Assembly: GCA_905250025.1 (NCBI GenBank)
Contig: CAJNOJ010000012.1
Location: forward strand, 248,001 to 312,000
Length of the DNA stretch: 64,000 nt
Direction of reading: 5' to 3'
Source of the DNA: Adineta ricciae
Taxonomy: Eukaryota > Rotifera > Eurotatoria > Adinetida > Adinetidae
The notes beneath the pieces are model-generated. The model had not been told where the DNA came from, ran no database searches, and saw only the letters and a program-made list of their open reading frames with translations. The position numbers were made by a program, and so were the translations under genes. Positions 51,010 through 62,007 of the stretch are shown here, piece after piece; positions within the stretch are counted from its first letter, which is position 1; each line of letters begins with the position of its first letter.

Positions 51010-53073
51010 CTACAAAAATGATTGATGTCCGTATTGTTTTAACCATTTTATTTCTTCGCGAGCTTTGATTTTTCCATGCCAAGGATTATCGGATAGTTCG
51101 TGTCCTTCTCTTGGAAAAACAAACAACTTAACTGGTACTCCTCGATAGTATAGTGCACGTTCCATAATGTAACTTTGACTTGCTGGCACTCGTATATCAG
51201 CTTCACCAGTTGTTATTAATGTTGGTGTTCGTATTCGATCTACTTGATAGATGGGAGACTGGCTCTGATAGATATGAGGCGTTTCCCATGGATAACCACC
51301 GAATAAATGTGTAAGGAGTGTCGGTATATCCATCGTACCCCAAGATGATGTATGATCAAAGGAACCTGCGCCAGACAAGGCAGCATTGAATTGCTTTGTT
51401 TGAGTGATTAACCAGTTCGTTAGAAATCCACCGTAACTGTAACCACCAACTGTAAGTCGATGTGGATCAGCAATTCCATCGCGAATTAATTGGTCAACGC
51501 CATGCAATATGTCTTGCCCAGCTATTTGCAAAGGTCGATAACGTAGTTCTTGAAGAAAAGCATCGCCATAACCTGTTGATCCTCGATAGTTTGGCTCTAG
51601 GACGAGCCATCCCTCGGAAGCAGCTAACGCTGACCACGTGTACCAATTTGGCGAAAAATGATTAATACTTGCTGCATAAGGTCCACCATGGATAAGAACG
51701 AGAAGTGGCAGATTTTTCGAGAGATATTTACCTGGCGGGTAGTGTAGCATTCCTTCGATCGTTCGGTGATCATCTTTATTCTGCCATCGATAAGGCAAAG
51801 CTCGTGGTAGATCACGTTCAGTGAATAATTGATTTTCACTAGTAATCGGTTGTGCATTTTGGAGTTGATCAATATCATTGATAAAATAAATCTCTTGAGG
51901 TGTATCTGTCGAAGAATAGACCATTGCCATTGAGTGCTGGTCCGTAACGGTGAGCATCTCATAACTACCGTTCCATCCAACATGTTCGATTACATCAGAT
52001 GACAATGATTTTAATGAATATAAATGAATTTCTGTTCCTAATTGTCCAAGAATATAAATAATTCCATCCGATGTCGGCATATAATTATTTATATTGCCAT
52101 GAAAATCTTGTGCTAAACGTGTAACTTGTCCATCAAGTAAATTTAATGCAGAAAGACTTATTTGTGTATTATTCAATTTCCTATTATTAGAATTGATAGT
52201 GTTCGTCTGGAATAGAAGATGTTGACAGTCCGGTGATAGTTTTAAATTACTTTCGAAATCTTCATTGTGTGTCAACCGAACAGGTGGTGAAGATGTATTC
52301 CGGAGATCAATTGAATAGATTTCAAAAAGATTCAAATCTTCCATTAAGAGTGATGCAGATATGACAAAAAGTTTTTGTTCTGTGGGAGCAAATATCAATT
52401 CACTAATAAAAAACGATAGATTGCTAACAACGGTCGTTTGCACAGATAAAGACTCTTTTGGTGAAATGATATCAACTTGAATAATCGAACTGTGTTCATA
52501 ACTTTTACTTTTCCGGTATTCAATAACATCTTTCCATTCGTCGTCCGTCGACGGCAGTGGTTTGTTAGTTGCAGCAACATAAAGTGAAAGATCAGTATCG
52601 GACCAAGTAAATTCTAAGGGAAGAGCGTCTCCTAGTTCAACAGATAGTAATTCATTCGATTCAATGGAATATAGATGAATACATTGTTGTGTTTGGGAAT
52701 GAGTTGAAGTAGATTGCCCATGAAGATCCGAATGTGTGGCATTGGCTGATGTTTGGTCGAGTAGTAATGCAATCCAAAGGCCATTCGGTGACCATTTTGG
52801 TTGAATTGTTTTGTGATGATTTCGTGTGATAAGTTTTGTTGTTTGTTTCTGAATTTCATAAATCCAAAGAGCGCTTTCAAATGAACTTGTGTTCCACGAT
52901 GCACGACGTGTTCCGAAGAACAAGTGTTCATTTGTTGGCGAGAGACTCAATGTTGAAAAGGCAGTAGCATCAAAGAACTCATCGAATGTCAATCGCTGTT
53001 TTGTTGGGTGTGAGTAACTGAATACAACGATCAGAATAAATAGAAAACAGAATCTTGTATTGATCTTCAACAT
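51010..53073 (-). CDS. Secreted S9-family serine peptidase (acylaminoacyl/dipeptidyl peptidase-like), copy A
   Basis: 687 residues, single exon. The open frame reaches a GTG at 53106, but the first ATG is 53073 and directly precedes a signal peptide (NTRFCFLFILIVVFSYS). The N-terminal ~400 residues have repeated SPTNEHLFF / WSPNGLW / SPDCQHLLF strands of the S9 beta-propeller that gates substrate access. The C-terminal alpha/beta hydrolase domain has the nucleophile Ser546 in GGYSYGG, Asp626 in GEADIRV and His658 in EGHE, a complete triad. These enzymes cut short peptides, often at or near proline or a blocked N-terminus. Many N-glycosylation sequons fit secretion. It is intronless among intron-rich neighbours, so horizontal acquisition or retroposition is possible. 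Confidence 0.9.
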   Translation of the reverse strand: MLKINTRFCFLFILIVVFSYSHPTKQRLTFDEFFDATAFSTLSLSPTNEHLFFGTRRASWNTSSFESALWIYEIQKQTTKLITRNHHKTIQPKWSPNGLWIALLLDQTSANATHSDLHGQSTSTHSQTQQCIHLYSIESNELLSVELGDALPLEFTWSDTDLSLYVAATNKPLPSTDDEWKDVIEYRKSKSYEHSSIIQVDIISPKESLSVQTTVVSNLSFFISELIFAPTEQKLFVISASLLMEDLNLFEIYSIDLRNTSSPPVRLTHNEDFESNLKLSPDCQHLLFQTNTINSNNRKLNNTQISLSALNLLDGQVTRLAQDFHGNINNYMPTSDGIIYILGQLGTEIHLYSLKSLSSDVIEHVGWNGSYEMLTVTDQHSMAMVYSSTDTPQEIYFINDIDQLQNAQPITSENQLFTERDLPRALPYRWQNKDDHRTIEGMLHYPPGKYLSKNLPLLVLIHGGPYAASINHFSPNWYTWSALAASEGWLVLEPNYRGSTGYGDAFLQELRYRPLQIAGQDILHGVDQLIRDGIADPHRLTVGGYSYGGFLTNWLITQTKQFNAALSGAGSFDHTSSWGTMDIPTLLTHLFGGYPWETPHIYQSQSPIYQVDRIRTPTLITTGEADIRVPASQSYIMERALYYRGVPVKLFVFPREGHELSDNPWHGKIKAREEIKWLKQYGHQSFL

Positions 53074-54021
53074 GGGATACGCCAGAAAAATGTTACAATA
53101 TGACACCTCGAAAAAGAAAAAGCGTTAAGCTTTATATATCTCAATAGACACTACTGATAAACTTTAGAATGGATTATGAAAGAAAATATGAGATTGAGTT
53201 TTGTGATATTTTATTTTCGATAGAGATTAACATTGCATACAACAGAAAGTAGAACAGATAATTTTTTCCTTGGTATAAACATTTTGGTTGCTAAGATCTC
53301 TAAGTTTATAGCTTGGAAATCTGGATTCATGACATCTGCCAATCGAGGATAGTTATCATCAGAACAAAATGCATTCTCGCAGGTGTTCATAACGATGTAC
53401 TTCGAATAGTATCATCGGTCTCGATGGAAACAGAATGTAATGCTAGGACAAGAAGCTGATGAATAGTAATCACGCATTATATTCATTAAGTAGTTATGCG
53501 ATCAAATGACAAACAACGAGACGTATATTACATCTAAATATGTGCATGTGTGTGTTTTATGATCGTTCTCTTGGTAACGTCAACTCGACGAGAAGAGATG
53601 TGAACAGGTGTGTGCAAGCTTAAATTCGCGGAGAAATGCAATAGAACAGAAAAGAAAATGATTAAACGAGAATAACAAGGAATGAGTTTTTCTTTCGGAA
53701 AAAAACCTGTCATGAGAAAGGAAACATAGTCATTATCTTTAAAAATGTGCTGTGCTTGTACCGAAAGATATCTGTAGGTATATTGCGTACACAAACATCG
53801 ATGCTTTATATGAGAGTTGGTTAGATTATCTTTCGATCTACTTGTTGCAGGATGATCGCTGAATCTCCAAAAGCGGTTTTGATCATTTTCATTCTTATCA
53901 TAAAACTTACTCTGCAATCACTTCAGAAAAACATACCGGTTCATTCTCGATGCCAATATTATGTTTCCTTTCAATTATAGAATATTTACATAAATTATTC
54001 ACGTCAAACATTTATACAATA
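53074..54021. other. Divergent promoter region, S9 peptidase A / PhoD-like
   Basis: No supported gene. The two flanking genes are transcribed away from it. A TTTCAATTATAG at about 53970-53981 could be the acceptor of a 5' intron or leader for the PhoD-like gene. The minus open frame 53534-53917 has no domain character. Confidence 0.45.
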
Positions 54022-56040
54022 ATGGCAGACAATGAACACGGTGAATATGAAATGGCAACTCCGACTGAGAAATATCGTAATTTGAATGCAAATGATCCAA
54101 ATCCTGTCAATCCAAATCCTCAAAGTAATACAGACTGCCCTCCACCTAGACAACACACAACAAAAATCAAAGCCATGCCACCACCATCGAACACGAATGC
54201 AAAAACACCCTCGATTAGTCGTCCACCGAGAAAACCAGGTCCAGCACTGGGACCGTATTATCATTTTATTAGTACTGATTTAAATCGAATGTTATGGCTT
54301 GGAAGTGCATTGATCTTCCGTGAAATTTCCTATGATCGTCCGCAAATTGAATTCACATCTGAAGCAAAATTAGATTTCAATTGGGAAGTTTTATATGATA
54401 ATATCTTTAACATGCGCGCATACCGTGTTAACATATCGATCGAATTACGCAATGGTGACGGTGATGATAGAATCGGATGGAAAATCGATTGGAGTGATCG
54501 AATAACTGAAGGCGCATTCCACATTGCTCGTTATAACCAGAAATGGCGTGGTGGTTTCTTTTCATGTAATGGTTTTGATGCAACTGTATCCGAACAAGCG
54601 AAATCTCACCTAATCTTCGAAAATGTCTGGGAACATTTAAATTCTGTTCATGCTCAAGTCTCATTACATCTGTTAATTTGGGGCGGTGATCAAACGTATA
54701 TTGACTTTATTTTTGAAGATGTTCCGTTTCTAAAAGATTGGGTGGATATGGAATGGGATGCAAAGTGGACATGTGACTTTCGTGATGACTTACGCGAGCA
54801 GGTCGAAGAATATCATTTCAACACCTATATCGAAAACTGGGAACGACCGGAAGTGAAAAACGCTTTAGCGTCGATTCCAAGTTTAATGATGTGGGATGAT
54901 CACGACATATTCGATGGAGCCGGCTCGTATCCGCCATTACTTCATGACAGCCCGATGATGACAGGTTTATTTAAAACAGCACAAAGAATGCGTCTATTAT
55001 TTCAACATCATACGACAGTCGAAAAAGCACGTGATCATGGTTTATTCGGATACCAAGGTTATAATTTTTTGACGTTTTGTGGTCCTAACTTAGCTATTCT
55101 TGGCGCTGATGCTCGTACGGAGCGTACAGCTGAAGTAGTTCAAGACGAACGATCATGGGATATGATATTTGATAGACTTGATAAACAAATTCAGAATATT
55201 TCGCATTTAATTATTTTATTTCCTGTGCCATTTTCATTCCTACGACTTAAAGTAGCAGAAACATGCTTTGAACATATAAAAAATCTCCCAAATAAATGCC
55301 GGCAATTACCACTTGTTAAACAGACGAATTCTATATTTGGTTTACCCGAACTCTACGATGATTTACTAGATGAATGGACACATGATGCACACATTGACGA
55401 ACGCAACCGTGCATTACGACATTTCCAAGAACTAGCCCAGAAAAAGCGTGTTCGAATTACGTTTTTCAGCGGTGACGTACATTGTTGTGGAATAAGCCGC
55501 TTTAAAACACATTCGAAAACCAATCCACTATCGATCTATGATCCGAAACTAATGTATCAAGTTATATCGTCTGCCATTGTTAATCTTCCACCGCCGCGAA
55601 CAGCCATTCATATCGCACATCTAGTTAAAACCACTTGGTATCCAATCGAAAATACGAAAGAAGAACTCGTCGATTTTTTTCAGCGTCAACCTGAAACTGG
55701 TAAAAGAATTCTACATAAGAAAATTCTTCCAAATCGTAATTGGTGCTACTTCGAGCAATGCGACGACATAGATCCAGCAATTTATACAACGACTGAAACC
55801 GGTTGTTTCGGACGATGTTTCACATCCAAAAACAGAACTACGCCTGAAACAGGTCCACTATCTAGGTCAGCAGAGTCACTTGCTCGTCAACATACGAATG
55901 GACCTGCACGTGCAGATACTGGGCAAGTTTATTCGACAACGCATACATTAAAAGTTCGATTGTGGATCGAAAGTGGACGAAAGCACCGTCCCGGAAGAGA
56001 ATTTGTTCATTATGATCTACTGATTCCAAATTTAATCTAA
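54022..56040 (+). CDS. PhoD-like metallophosphatase domain protein
   Basis: 672 residues in one exon. I chose the ATG at 54022 (MADNEHGEY) rather than the extension to 53950, which crosses a likely splice acceptor. Residues 1-85 are Asn/Pro-rich and disordered, with no signal peptide, so the protein is probably cytosolic. The PhoD-like core carries metal-binding motifs in order: GGDQ (221-224), WDDHD (291-295) and FFSGDVHCCG (about 481-490). Together these define the two-metal site of PhoD-type phosphatases and phosphodiesterases. A PTAQRMRLLFQHH-like helical stretch and GADARTER fit the family. Versions with this layout occur in fungi and some protists; animal copies are uncommon, so transfer is possible. 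The substrate is unknown. Confidence 0.85.
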   Translation: MADNEHGEYEMATPTEKYRNLNANDPNPVNPNPQSNTDCPPPRQHTTKIKAMPPPSNTNAKTPSISRPPRKPGPALGPYYHFISTDLNRMLWLGSALIFREISYDRPQIEFTSEAKLDFNWEVLYDNIFNMRAYRVNISIELRNGDGDDRIGWKIDWSDRITEGAFHIARYNQKWRGGFFSCNGFDATVSEQAKSHLIFENVWEHLNSVHAQVSLHLLIWGGDQTYIDFIFEDVPFLKDWVDMEWDAKWTCDFRDDLREQVEEYHFNTYIENWERPEVKNALASIPSLMMWDDHDIFDGAGSYPPLLHDSPMMTGLFKTAQRMRLLFQHHTTVEKARDHGLFGYQGYNFLTFCGPNLAILGADARTERTAEVVQDERSWDMIFDRLDKQIQNISHLIILFPVPFSFLRLKVAETCFEHIKNLPNKCRQLPLVKQTNSIFGLPELYDDLLDEWTHDAHIDERNRALRHFQELAQKKRVRITFFSGDVHCCGISRFKTHSKTNPLSIYDPKLMYQVISSAIVNLPPPRTAIHIAHLVKTTWYPIENTKEELVDFFQRQPETGKRILHKKILPNRNWCYFEQCDDIDPAIYTTTETGCFGRCFTSKNRTTPETGPLSRSAESLARQHTNGPARADTGQVYSTTHTLKVRLWIESGRKHRPGREFVHYDLLIPNLI

Positions 56041-56282
56041 CTCTATTTACAAACTTTTCTATTTTTATTGTTACATTTTTTTATTTCGAAATATTTTGCG
56101 CACATACTCGACAACTTTTCACTTAAGTAACATGATTGATAACGCCATCTATCCAGACATGTTTTCAACGGTCCTCTCAGATTAACCTAAAGACCAGTGA
56201 ATAGTTTTTTTTTCTATTTTATGCATTCATTTCATCGATTGATATGATATACGTACTAGAATTATGAAAATTGTTTCGGTTT

Positions 56283-56293
56283 CATTTTTTTAG
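56283..56293 (+). promoter_or_regulatory. Candidate leader acceptor before GNL2
   Basis: A T-rich tract ending TTTTTTTAG lies 12 bases before the GNL2 ATG at 56306. It suits a trans-splice acceptor or a 5' UTR intron end. Confidence 0.4.
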
Positions 56294-56305
56294 ACAAATT
56301 TCATC

Positions 56306-57934
56306 ATGTCGAAAAACAAGAATCGAAAAAAGAAAGGAGCAGCAGCTTCCTCAACCAAAAAAGCACCTTCGACATCACATTCACTTTCATTGAAGAATCG
56401 TTCATCATCAAAGGCAGCTACAGGATCTGTTAATGGTGCTAAGGTTCGTTCACAATCCACTGTCAAACGATTACAAATGTATCGTGGTGGAAAACCCAAA
56501 CGAGACCCATCAGGACGAATAACACAGGCAGCAGCGTTTCAAGAACGACTTCCATCCGGTACTCAAGCACGTGTCGCACCAAATCGTCAATGGTTTAATA
56601 ATAGCCGAGTAGTAACTCAAAATTCTCTACAAAAATTTCAATCAGCTTTGTCAACTACACTTGCTGATCCGTACCAAGTGGTAATGAAACAAACACAATT
56701 ACCGGTGACATTGTTAAATGAAAAGGGCAAGCAAAAACGTGCTCATATTCTCGATGTCGAATCGTATGGAACAACATTTGGACCAAAAGCACAACGAAAA
56801 CGACCAGCAAATGTCACCGGCGGTGATGATATGGAGGCATTGATGGCTCATGTTGAACGAACGCAAAGTGAATACAATCAGGATAAAGATCTTGATCTAA
56901 TGCGTGAAGATGACGGTGTAAAACAAGAAACAATGAATCCGTTGTTCAGAGCTGGACAAAGTAAACGTATTTGGAATGAACTTTACAAAGTACGAAGAGT
57001 TTCGGAGTAAATTCGCAATCTTCTTGCCTTTTTTCAGGTTATCGACTCATCCGATGTTGTCATTCAAGTTCTCGATGCACGAAATCCTGAGGGTACTCGC
57101 TGTCGACAAGTTGAATCTTATTTGAAAAAAGAAAAAGCGTATAAACATTTGATATTCATTCTAAACAAATGTGATTTGGTACCTGTTTGGGTGACACAAA
57201 GATGGGTAGCTATACTCTCTCGTTCACATCCAACACTTGCCTTTCATGCTAACATGAGAAAATCATTTGGTAAACAAGCATTAATCCAATTACTGAGACA
57301 ATTTTCTCGATTACATCAAGACAAAAAACAAATTTCAGTGGGCTTTATCGGGTAGGAACATCTCATAGAAAAGGAGAAAGAAAATCAATTTTCGTTTTTA
57401 CTTCAGATATCCAAATGTGGGTAAATCATCTGTTATCAATACCTTACGTTCGCAAAAGGTAACCTAAAACTTGAATTCTCCTATGTCCAAGACTTCAACT
57501 TGATTCACTAGGTATGTAATGTTGCTCCAATTGCTGGTGAAACGAAAGTTTGGCAATACATAACCTTGATGAAACGCATTTTTCTTATCGATTGTCCCGG
57601 AATTGTCTATCCAGCCGAAGATTCCGAAACCGATATCGTCCTAAAAGGGGTTGTCCGAGTTGAAAATGTACCGCATCCGGAACAATACATTGATGAATTA
57701 TTACAACGTGTTAAACGCGAATATATCTTGAAAACTTATTCAATTGATGATTATTCCACAACTGAAGATTTTCTAGAAAAATTAGCAAGAAAAACCGGCA
57801 AATTGTTGAAAGGAGCTGAGCCCGATCTCCAAACAGTGGCCAAGATGGTTCTGAACGATTTTCAACGTGGAAAATTGCCGCATTATGTTTCACCACCAGA
57901 AGATCCTGAGAAACAAGAAACCGAAGAAAAATAA
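56306..57934 (+). CDS. GNL2: Nucleolar GTPase 2 (NOG2/GNL2)
   Basis: A circularly permuted GTPase that drives late nucleolar steps of 60S ribosomal subunit maturation and export. Exons 56306-56989, 57038-57351, 57407-57458 and 57512-57934 give 490 residues. The basic N-terminus is Lys/Arg/Ser-rich and nucleolar-type. The NOG2 N-terminal domain includes [16 protein letters not shown] and [10 protein letters not shown] motifs are in permuted order: NKCD (G4, about 271-274), GYPNVGKSS (G1, about 333-341), a switch-I Thr in AGETKVWQY and DCPG (G3, about 377-380). A 52-nt exon encodes most of G1. The protein is shorter than human GNL2 (731) because it lacks the long charged C-terminal tail. Confidence 0.95.
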
Positions 57935-58079
57935 CGTTACTCTCTTGTTAATGTTTGTTTTCAGTTTATAAATAAAAACGATTCATAGATCGGTTGATCA
58001 TCATCGATCGCTCACACATCAAAATATCAATGATTCTACTGTTCGAATGAAACAAAAACGCGTGTTTTGCTGTACGAAT

Positions 58080-58574
58080 TTAATTCGTCTTATCAATTAG
58101 AGCAGTCATTCGAATAAATGTACCATAGTGAAAAATATTTTCATTTCTCGCTTCGAATTTCATTGAACATTGATGATATTGGTCGGAATAGAGTGTGATG
58201 GAACCGGTCGAACGATCATGATAAATAATTTGCTCGTCAATTGTTCGATTATTGATCAAGTGATAAACATGTTTAATTAAGTTGTTCGATAATAAAGATG
58301 TTCTTGATAAGCGTAATAAAAATGATTGCTTCTGTTCGGATTGAAGAGTTAATGTCATATTACCGAATGGAAAATGCCAGAAGAATGTCATTTCTCTATC
58401 TGAACATTGATCAATCGGTGACAAAATCGATACATGTGGACAATGGAACGAGGCCGGTGAAATGATAAATGAACAAGGATAATACGTCCACAAGGTTGCA
58501 TTCGATTCACATTGCGATGAAATTTTTTGAATATGGAATAGAACGATGAACAAGAACGATCTTAGTGACAACAT
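58080..58574 (-). CDS. Small secreted glycoprotein of unknown family
   Basis: 164 residues, single exon. A clear signal peptide (SLRSFLFIVLFHIQKISSQ) is followed by a mature part with five cysteines (C22, C34, C45, C58 and one near 136) and three N-glycosylation sequons (NAT, NMT, NRT). There is no transmembrane segment after the signal. I recognise no family. It is convergent with GNL2, 145 bp apart. An odd cysteine count in the mature part leaves one free Cys or implies dimerisation. Confidence 0.6.
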   Translation of the reverse strand: MLSLRSFLFIVLFHIQKISSQCESNATLWTYYPCSFIISPASFHCPHVSILSPIDQCSDREMTFFWHFPFGNMTLTLQSEQKQSFLLRLSRTSLLSNNLIKHVYHLINNRTIDEQIIYHDRSTGSITLYSDQYHQCSMKFEARNENIFHYGTFIRMTALIDKTN

Positions 58575-60554
58575 TGCATCATATCATATGTGTTATAAAG
58601 CATCATTTTGATAATAGAATTGACTAAATGAACGTGAATACTTACATGAACGCTGTCCGCTCGCAGGTGAGCCGATGGTAAATAGACGTCCACACACGTA
58701 GGGGAAATGTGTCATCACGCATTCGATCAATACGAGACTACATGTTTGTCTCTGGCGGGTAGGATAGATACCAATTATCATCGATTTAGCGATTACTCCC
58801 AACCATTATCTTTTGTTGATTATTCATTCAAACAAAAAAGCATCAGTAGACAAACTTGCACAAAAATAGTATTAGTAAACTGTTTACATTCGAGATTTTC
58901 GAAAACGACATCATCGTAGTAATTGTACTCGATTGGAGGCTTTATGGCACGTTGTTTGAATGGAAGTTTATGATTGAGATATAGCGTTTTTTTGTAGATT
59001 ACTCATTCGGAATTCATTGAAACCGAATGCTGGAGTTTGCAGCATGGATATGTTTTTGTTTGTTTTTAGTAGGATAATAGTAATTCTCGGAAAGAATCTA
59101 GACCTAGCGACGTGGAAGAAAAAGCTAAATCGATCGGATATTGATCGGAAATGATTACCAAATTAAGTTATTGCGTAGAGAAGACTGATTAATATCAAAT
59201 ACATGAACAGAAAATAATGATCCGTATTCGGCAATAGAAAGCTTTTTTTCCTTTTTCTTACAAAACTTTTCTATTTGAATATAATTTGCTATCGTCAAAG
59301 AGAGAAGAAACAGTAAAGCGTATTTAAACGCAAGGCTTTATTTGTTTATCAATGGCAATTCTCGCAATACGCAAAAAGTCTAATATGTAACTACTTCGAA
59401 CATATTCTTTGTTATAGTGAATGTCGAATGTTCATTTACACCTGACTATTGTAACTTTTCCATTTAATTGTTGTCTCGATTTTCTTGCAAGACTTTCTTC
59501 TTTCTTAAACATTACGTACCATTGTAAACATCGTCCATAATTAAGTAGTTTCTCTCTATCCTCTTATGTTTCTCTCGTTTTTTTTCCGTATGTCATTTCA
59601 GAGGTGATAGTGTATCGCAATAAAAAAAAGAAAGAAATGAACGAGAGGCGAGTCAAATATTAGCCGGCAAAGAGCGAGAGAATGAACTATTTTATGCGTT
59701 ATTCATACTATCATCTTTTACGTCTTTTTTCTTCAGTGAGGTGTATGCCTCTAAGGCATCGTTTCTTTTTTTGTTGTATTGAACACCTATCCTCTCTACT
59801 CGAGATTATACGCTGAATATACATACACGTAAATTTATATCCATCTTCATCCATCTTTCATGATCGTCTACCATCTGCTAACACCTGCGATAGACAGCAT
59901 ACTCTTTCTACCTTGTTCGCTCGACTAATTGTCGATACATTTTTCCAGAATCAACATTGCCTAGAGGGCAAATCCCGGAATATCGTTCACGTATGTGACA
60001 AAGGATTGACAATATATATATATATATATATTACATACGAAGAAAAGTTTTCTCTTTTATATATACACAGTGCACTTCTTCTTTTGTTTAAACTGGTTTT
60101 GTTAGGCGCGTATAGAGTGTAATGTAAAAAAGAGCCGATAGTGTTACTATTTGCTGCTCGGATGAAAGTTTGTCGATAGAAAAAAAGGAGAGAAACGAAG
60201 AAAAAATCTTTCAATATCCATATATTTCTTGCTCATGCATCGCTTTCTTATTGATAGTATTGGTAGACTGCAGCATCGTGCGTACATTGATTTGAAACTG
60301 TTTGCTATAGAGACTGACTATCGAAGCAAACAGTAATGAAGAAACGAGAGTTTCGTTTTACTATTTTTTTATTACAATCTGACATGTGCAATGCATATAC
60401 AAACAGCAAGTGTATTACTGCGATCAAGTTGAATACTGTGCATACATACAATTAATTAGAGAACGAAAAAAAAGGTAAACTTCGTGCGCCATCAGTTACA
60501 AATGTGGACAGAAGTGAAGAGACGAATACATCTTCATATATATATATGCACGTA
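58575..60554. other. 2-kb region without a supported gene
   Basis: AT-rich with poly-T tracts. An AT run lies at 60011-60031 and another TA run at 60538-60547 next to the gap. No coding or RNA gene was recognised. Confidence 0.5.
60011..60031. repeat. (AT)n dinucleotide repeat
   Basis: About ten AT units in the region before the assembly gap. Confidence 0.85.
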
Positions 60555-60555
60555 N
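60555..60555. other. Assembly gap (single N) at a duplication boundary
   Basis: The undetermined base lies exactly where sequence homologous to 48909 begins. To its left, the sequence bears no relation to the DNA preceding 48909. This marks a contig join. Confidence 0.9.
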
Positions 60556-61987
60556 TTAGCACTAAATTATCATTTTTATCACTATAAATAGTTGCCATTA
60601 GAAAAGATGAGTTGATTTGTTTTTATTTGTTTATATTTATACCGATTATATTACAACGTAATAGAACATGTGCACTTGATGCTCGCGCTAAAGTCAATAG
60701 CAAATAATCAGATTGATTTCCACCTTGTTTGATGTGTGGCATCTGTAAATTTCAGCGAAAGGACGTTTCTAATGAATTATTTACACATTCTCGACTGAAA
60801 GATCGTTTTCACGAAAAGCCGCTCTATATATGTCTCTCCTTACTAAAAACAATGATTTGACAAACATTTCCAGTGTAAGTAAACTTTATTTCCGTGAGCA
60901 CACACTTAAAATATTTGACTTCTTCTTTTTCCGCGACTTCATTTATGAGTAGAACTTCTATCGCACTGGAGCATAGTATTTTCAGCAGCCTTTGGTGAAC
61001 ATTAACAAATGATAGAGAAGTAGTCACGAAACACTTGGAATTACAAGAAGATTATTCGCTCATAAGTAACTCACTTCGTAGAAATGCAGGATAATAAAGA
61101 CATGTTTTGTTTTATTATCTCATCGCTTTCTAACAGATGAATGCGTTTGTTTTTCTGAGTTTAGATTGAAGTATCACCATCAAGATTAGCAGAAAGTTTT
61201 CTAGAATAATATTACTAATTTCAGCTGTGTGCGTGAGATCAGACCATTTCTATAAACGTAGGCGCTGACAAAATCGTCGCTTCGAGTTTTGTAAGAATTA
61301 TCCTGAGAAAACGAGTACATGACTAAAATAAATCGTCAGTCAATCCTTCGAAGATAATTTAATGTAAATCGATTACAAATAGAAATTTCTGTATTTCTAT
61401 CCGACTCTGCTTTTCGTCACATCTAAGAACACTATATATCAGTGCCATTGAACATGCGATTCTATCCTTTATGAAGTAGACAAGTCACACACACTCTTAT
61501 AGTTTTTTTCTCAGTGAATTAATCAGAAGAAATATGACTTCGAATGAATTATGTGCGTCTTTATTCTTTGTACTATTTTCACTGACTAGTGACAAAGAAA
61601 GAACTCAACGACTTTGTATTCGATAAAGACACATTGGAAACAAATGGGAGATAAAATATGCACATACATCTCTTTATTCAATTAATAACGATAAGTTCGG
61701 TCGAAAATAAGTGGGTGTTGTTCGATTTGATTGAGTGAGACAATCAGAGAATCGTCCACGAGAACAGAGATATGTGTGAATGACGACTCCTGATGAGTTT
61801 GTTAACTGAATCTAATTCTAAGAGTGGGTATTAGTTACCGGAAAGGAATCATATAGATTTTTCATACTGGTAGACTCTGCTTTTGACACATTAATGTAAA
61901 AGATATATTAGACAGAGCGAAAGAGAGAGAGAGAGAGCAAAGGTAACAGTATGACTTTATATCACGGACATTCTTCAGTTTTTATTC

Positions 61988-61998
61988 TTTTTTTTTAG
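61988..61998 (+). promoter_or_regulatory. Splice/leader acceptor before neuropeptide gene B
   Basis: A T-rich tract ending TTTTTTTTAG lies nine bases before the ATG at 62008, equivalent to the element in copy A. Confidence 0.5.
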
Positions 61999-62007
61999 CA
62001 TAAAACT

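Larger units (their letters stand above)
48909..52347. repeat. Copy A of a direct duplicated block
   Basis: The stretch matches 60556-64000 in the same orientation, offset 11,647-11,653 bp, and the homology presumably continues past 52347 beyond the window end. It contains the neuropeptide gene and the C-terminal two thirds of the S9 peptidase. In the 294-bp neuropeptide CDS I count 12 mismatches (4.1%). Confidence 0.93.

Noticed and set aside
53534-53917. 127-residue minus-strand open frame between the S9 peptidase and PhoD-like genes
   Set aside because: Lys/His/Arg/Ser-rich composition without motif or partner exon. It lies in a divergent promoter region.
60011-60031. AT repeats near the assembly gap as a possible telomere or origin
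   Set aside because: Plain dinucleotide microsatellite; no G-rich telomeric unit is present.
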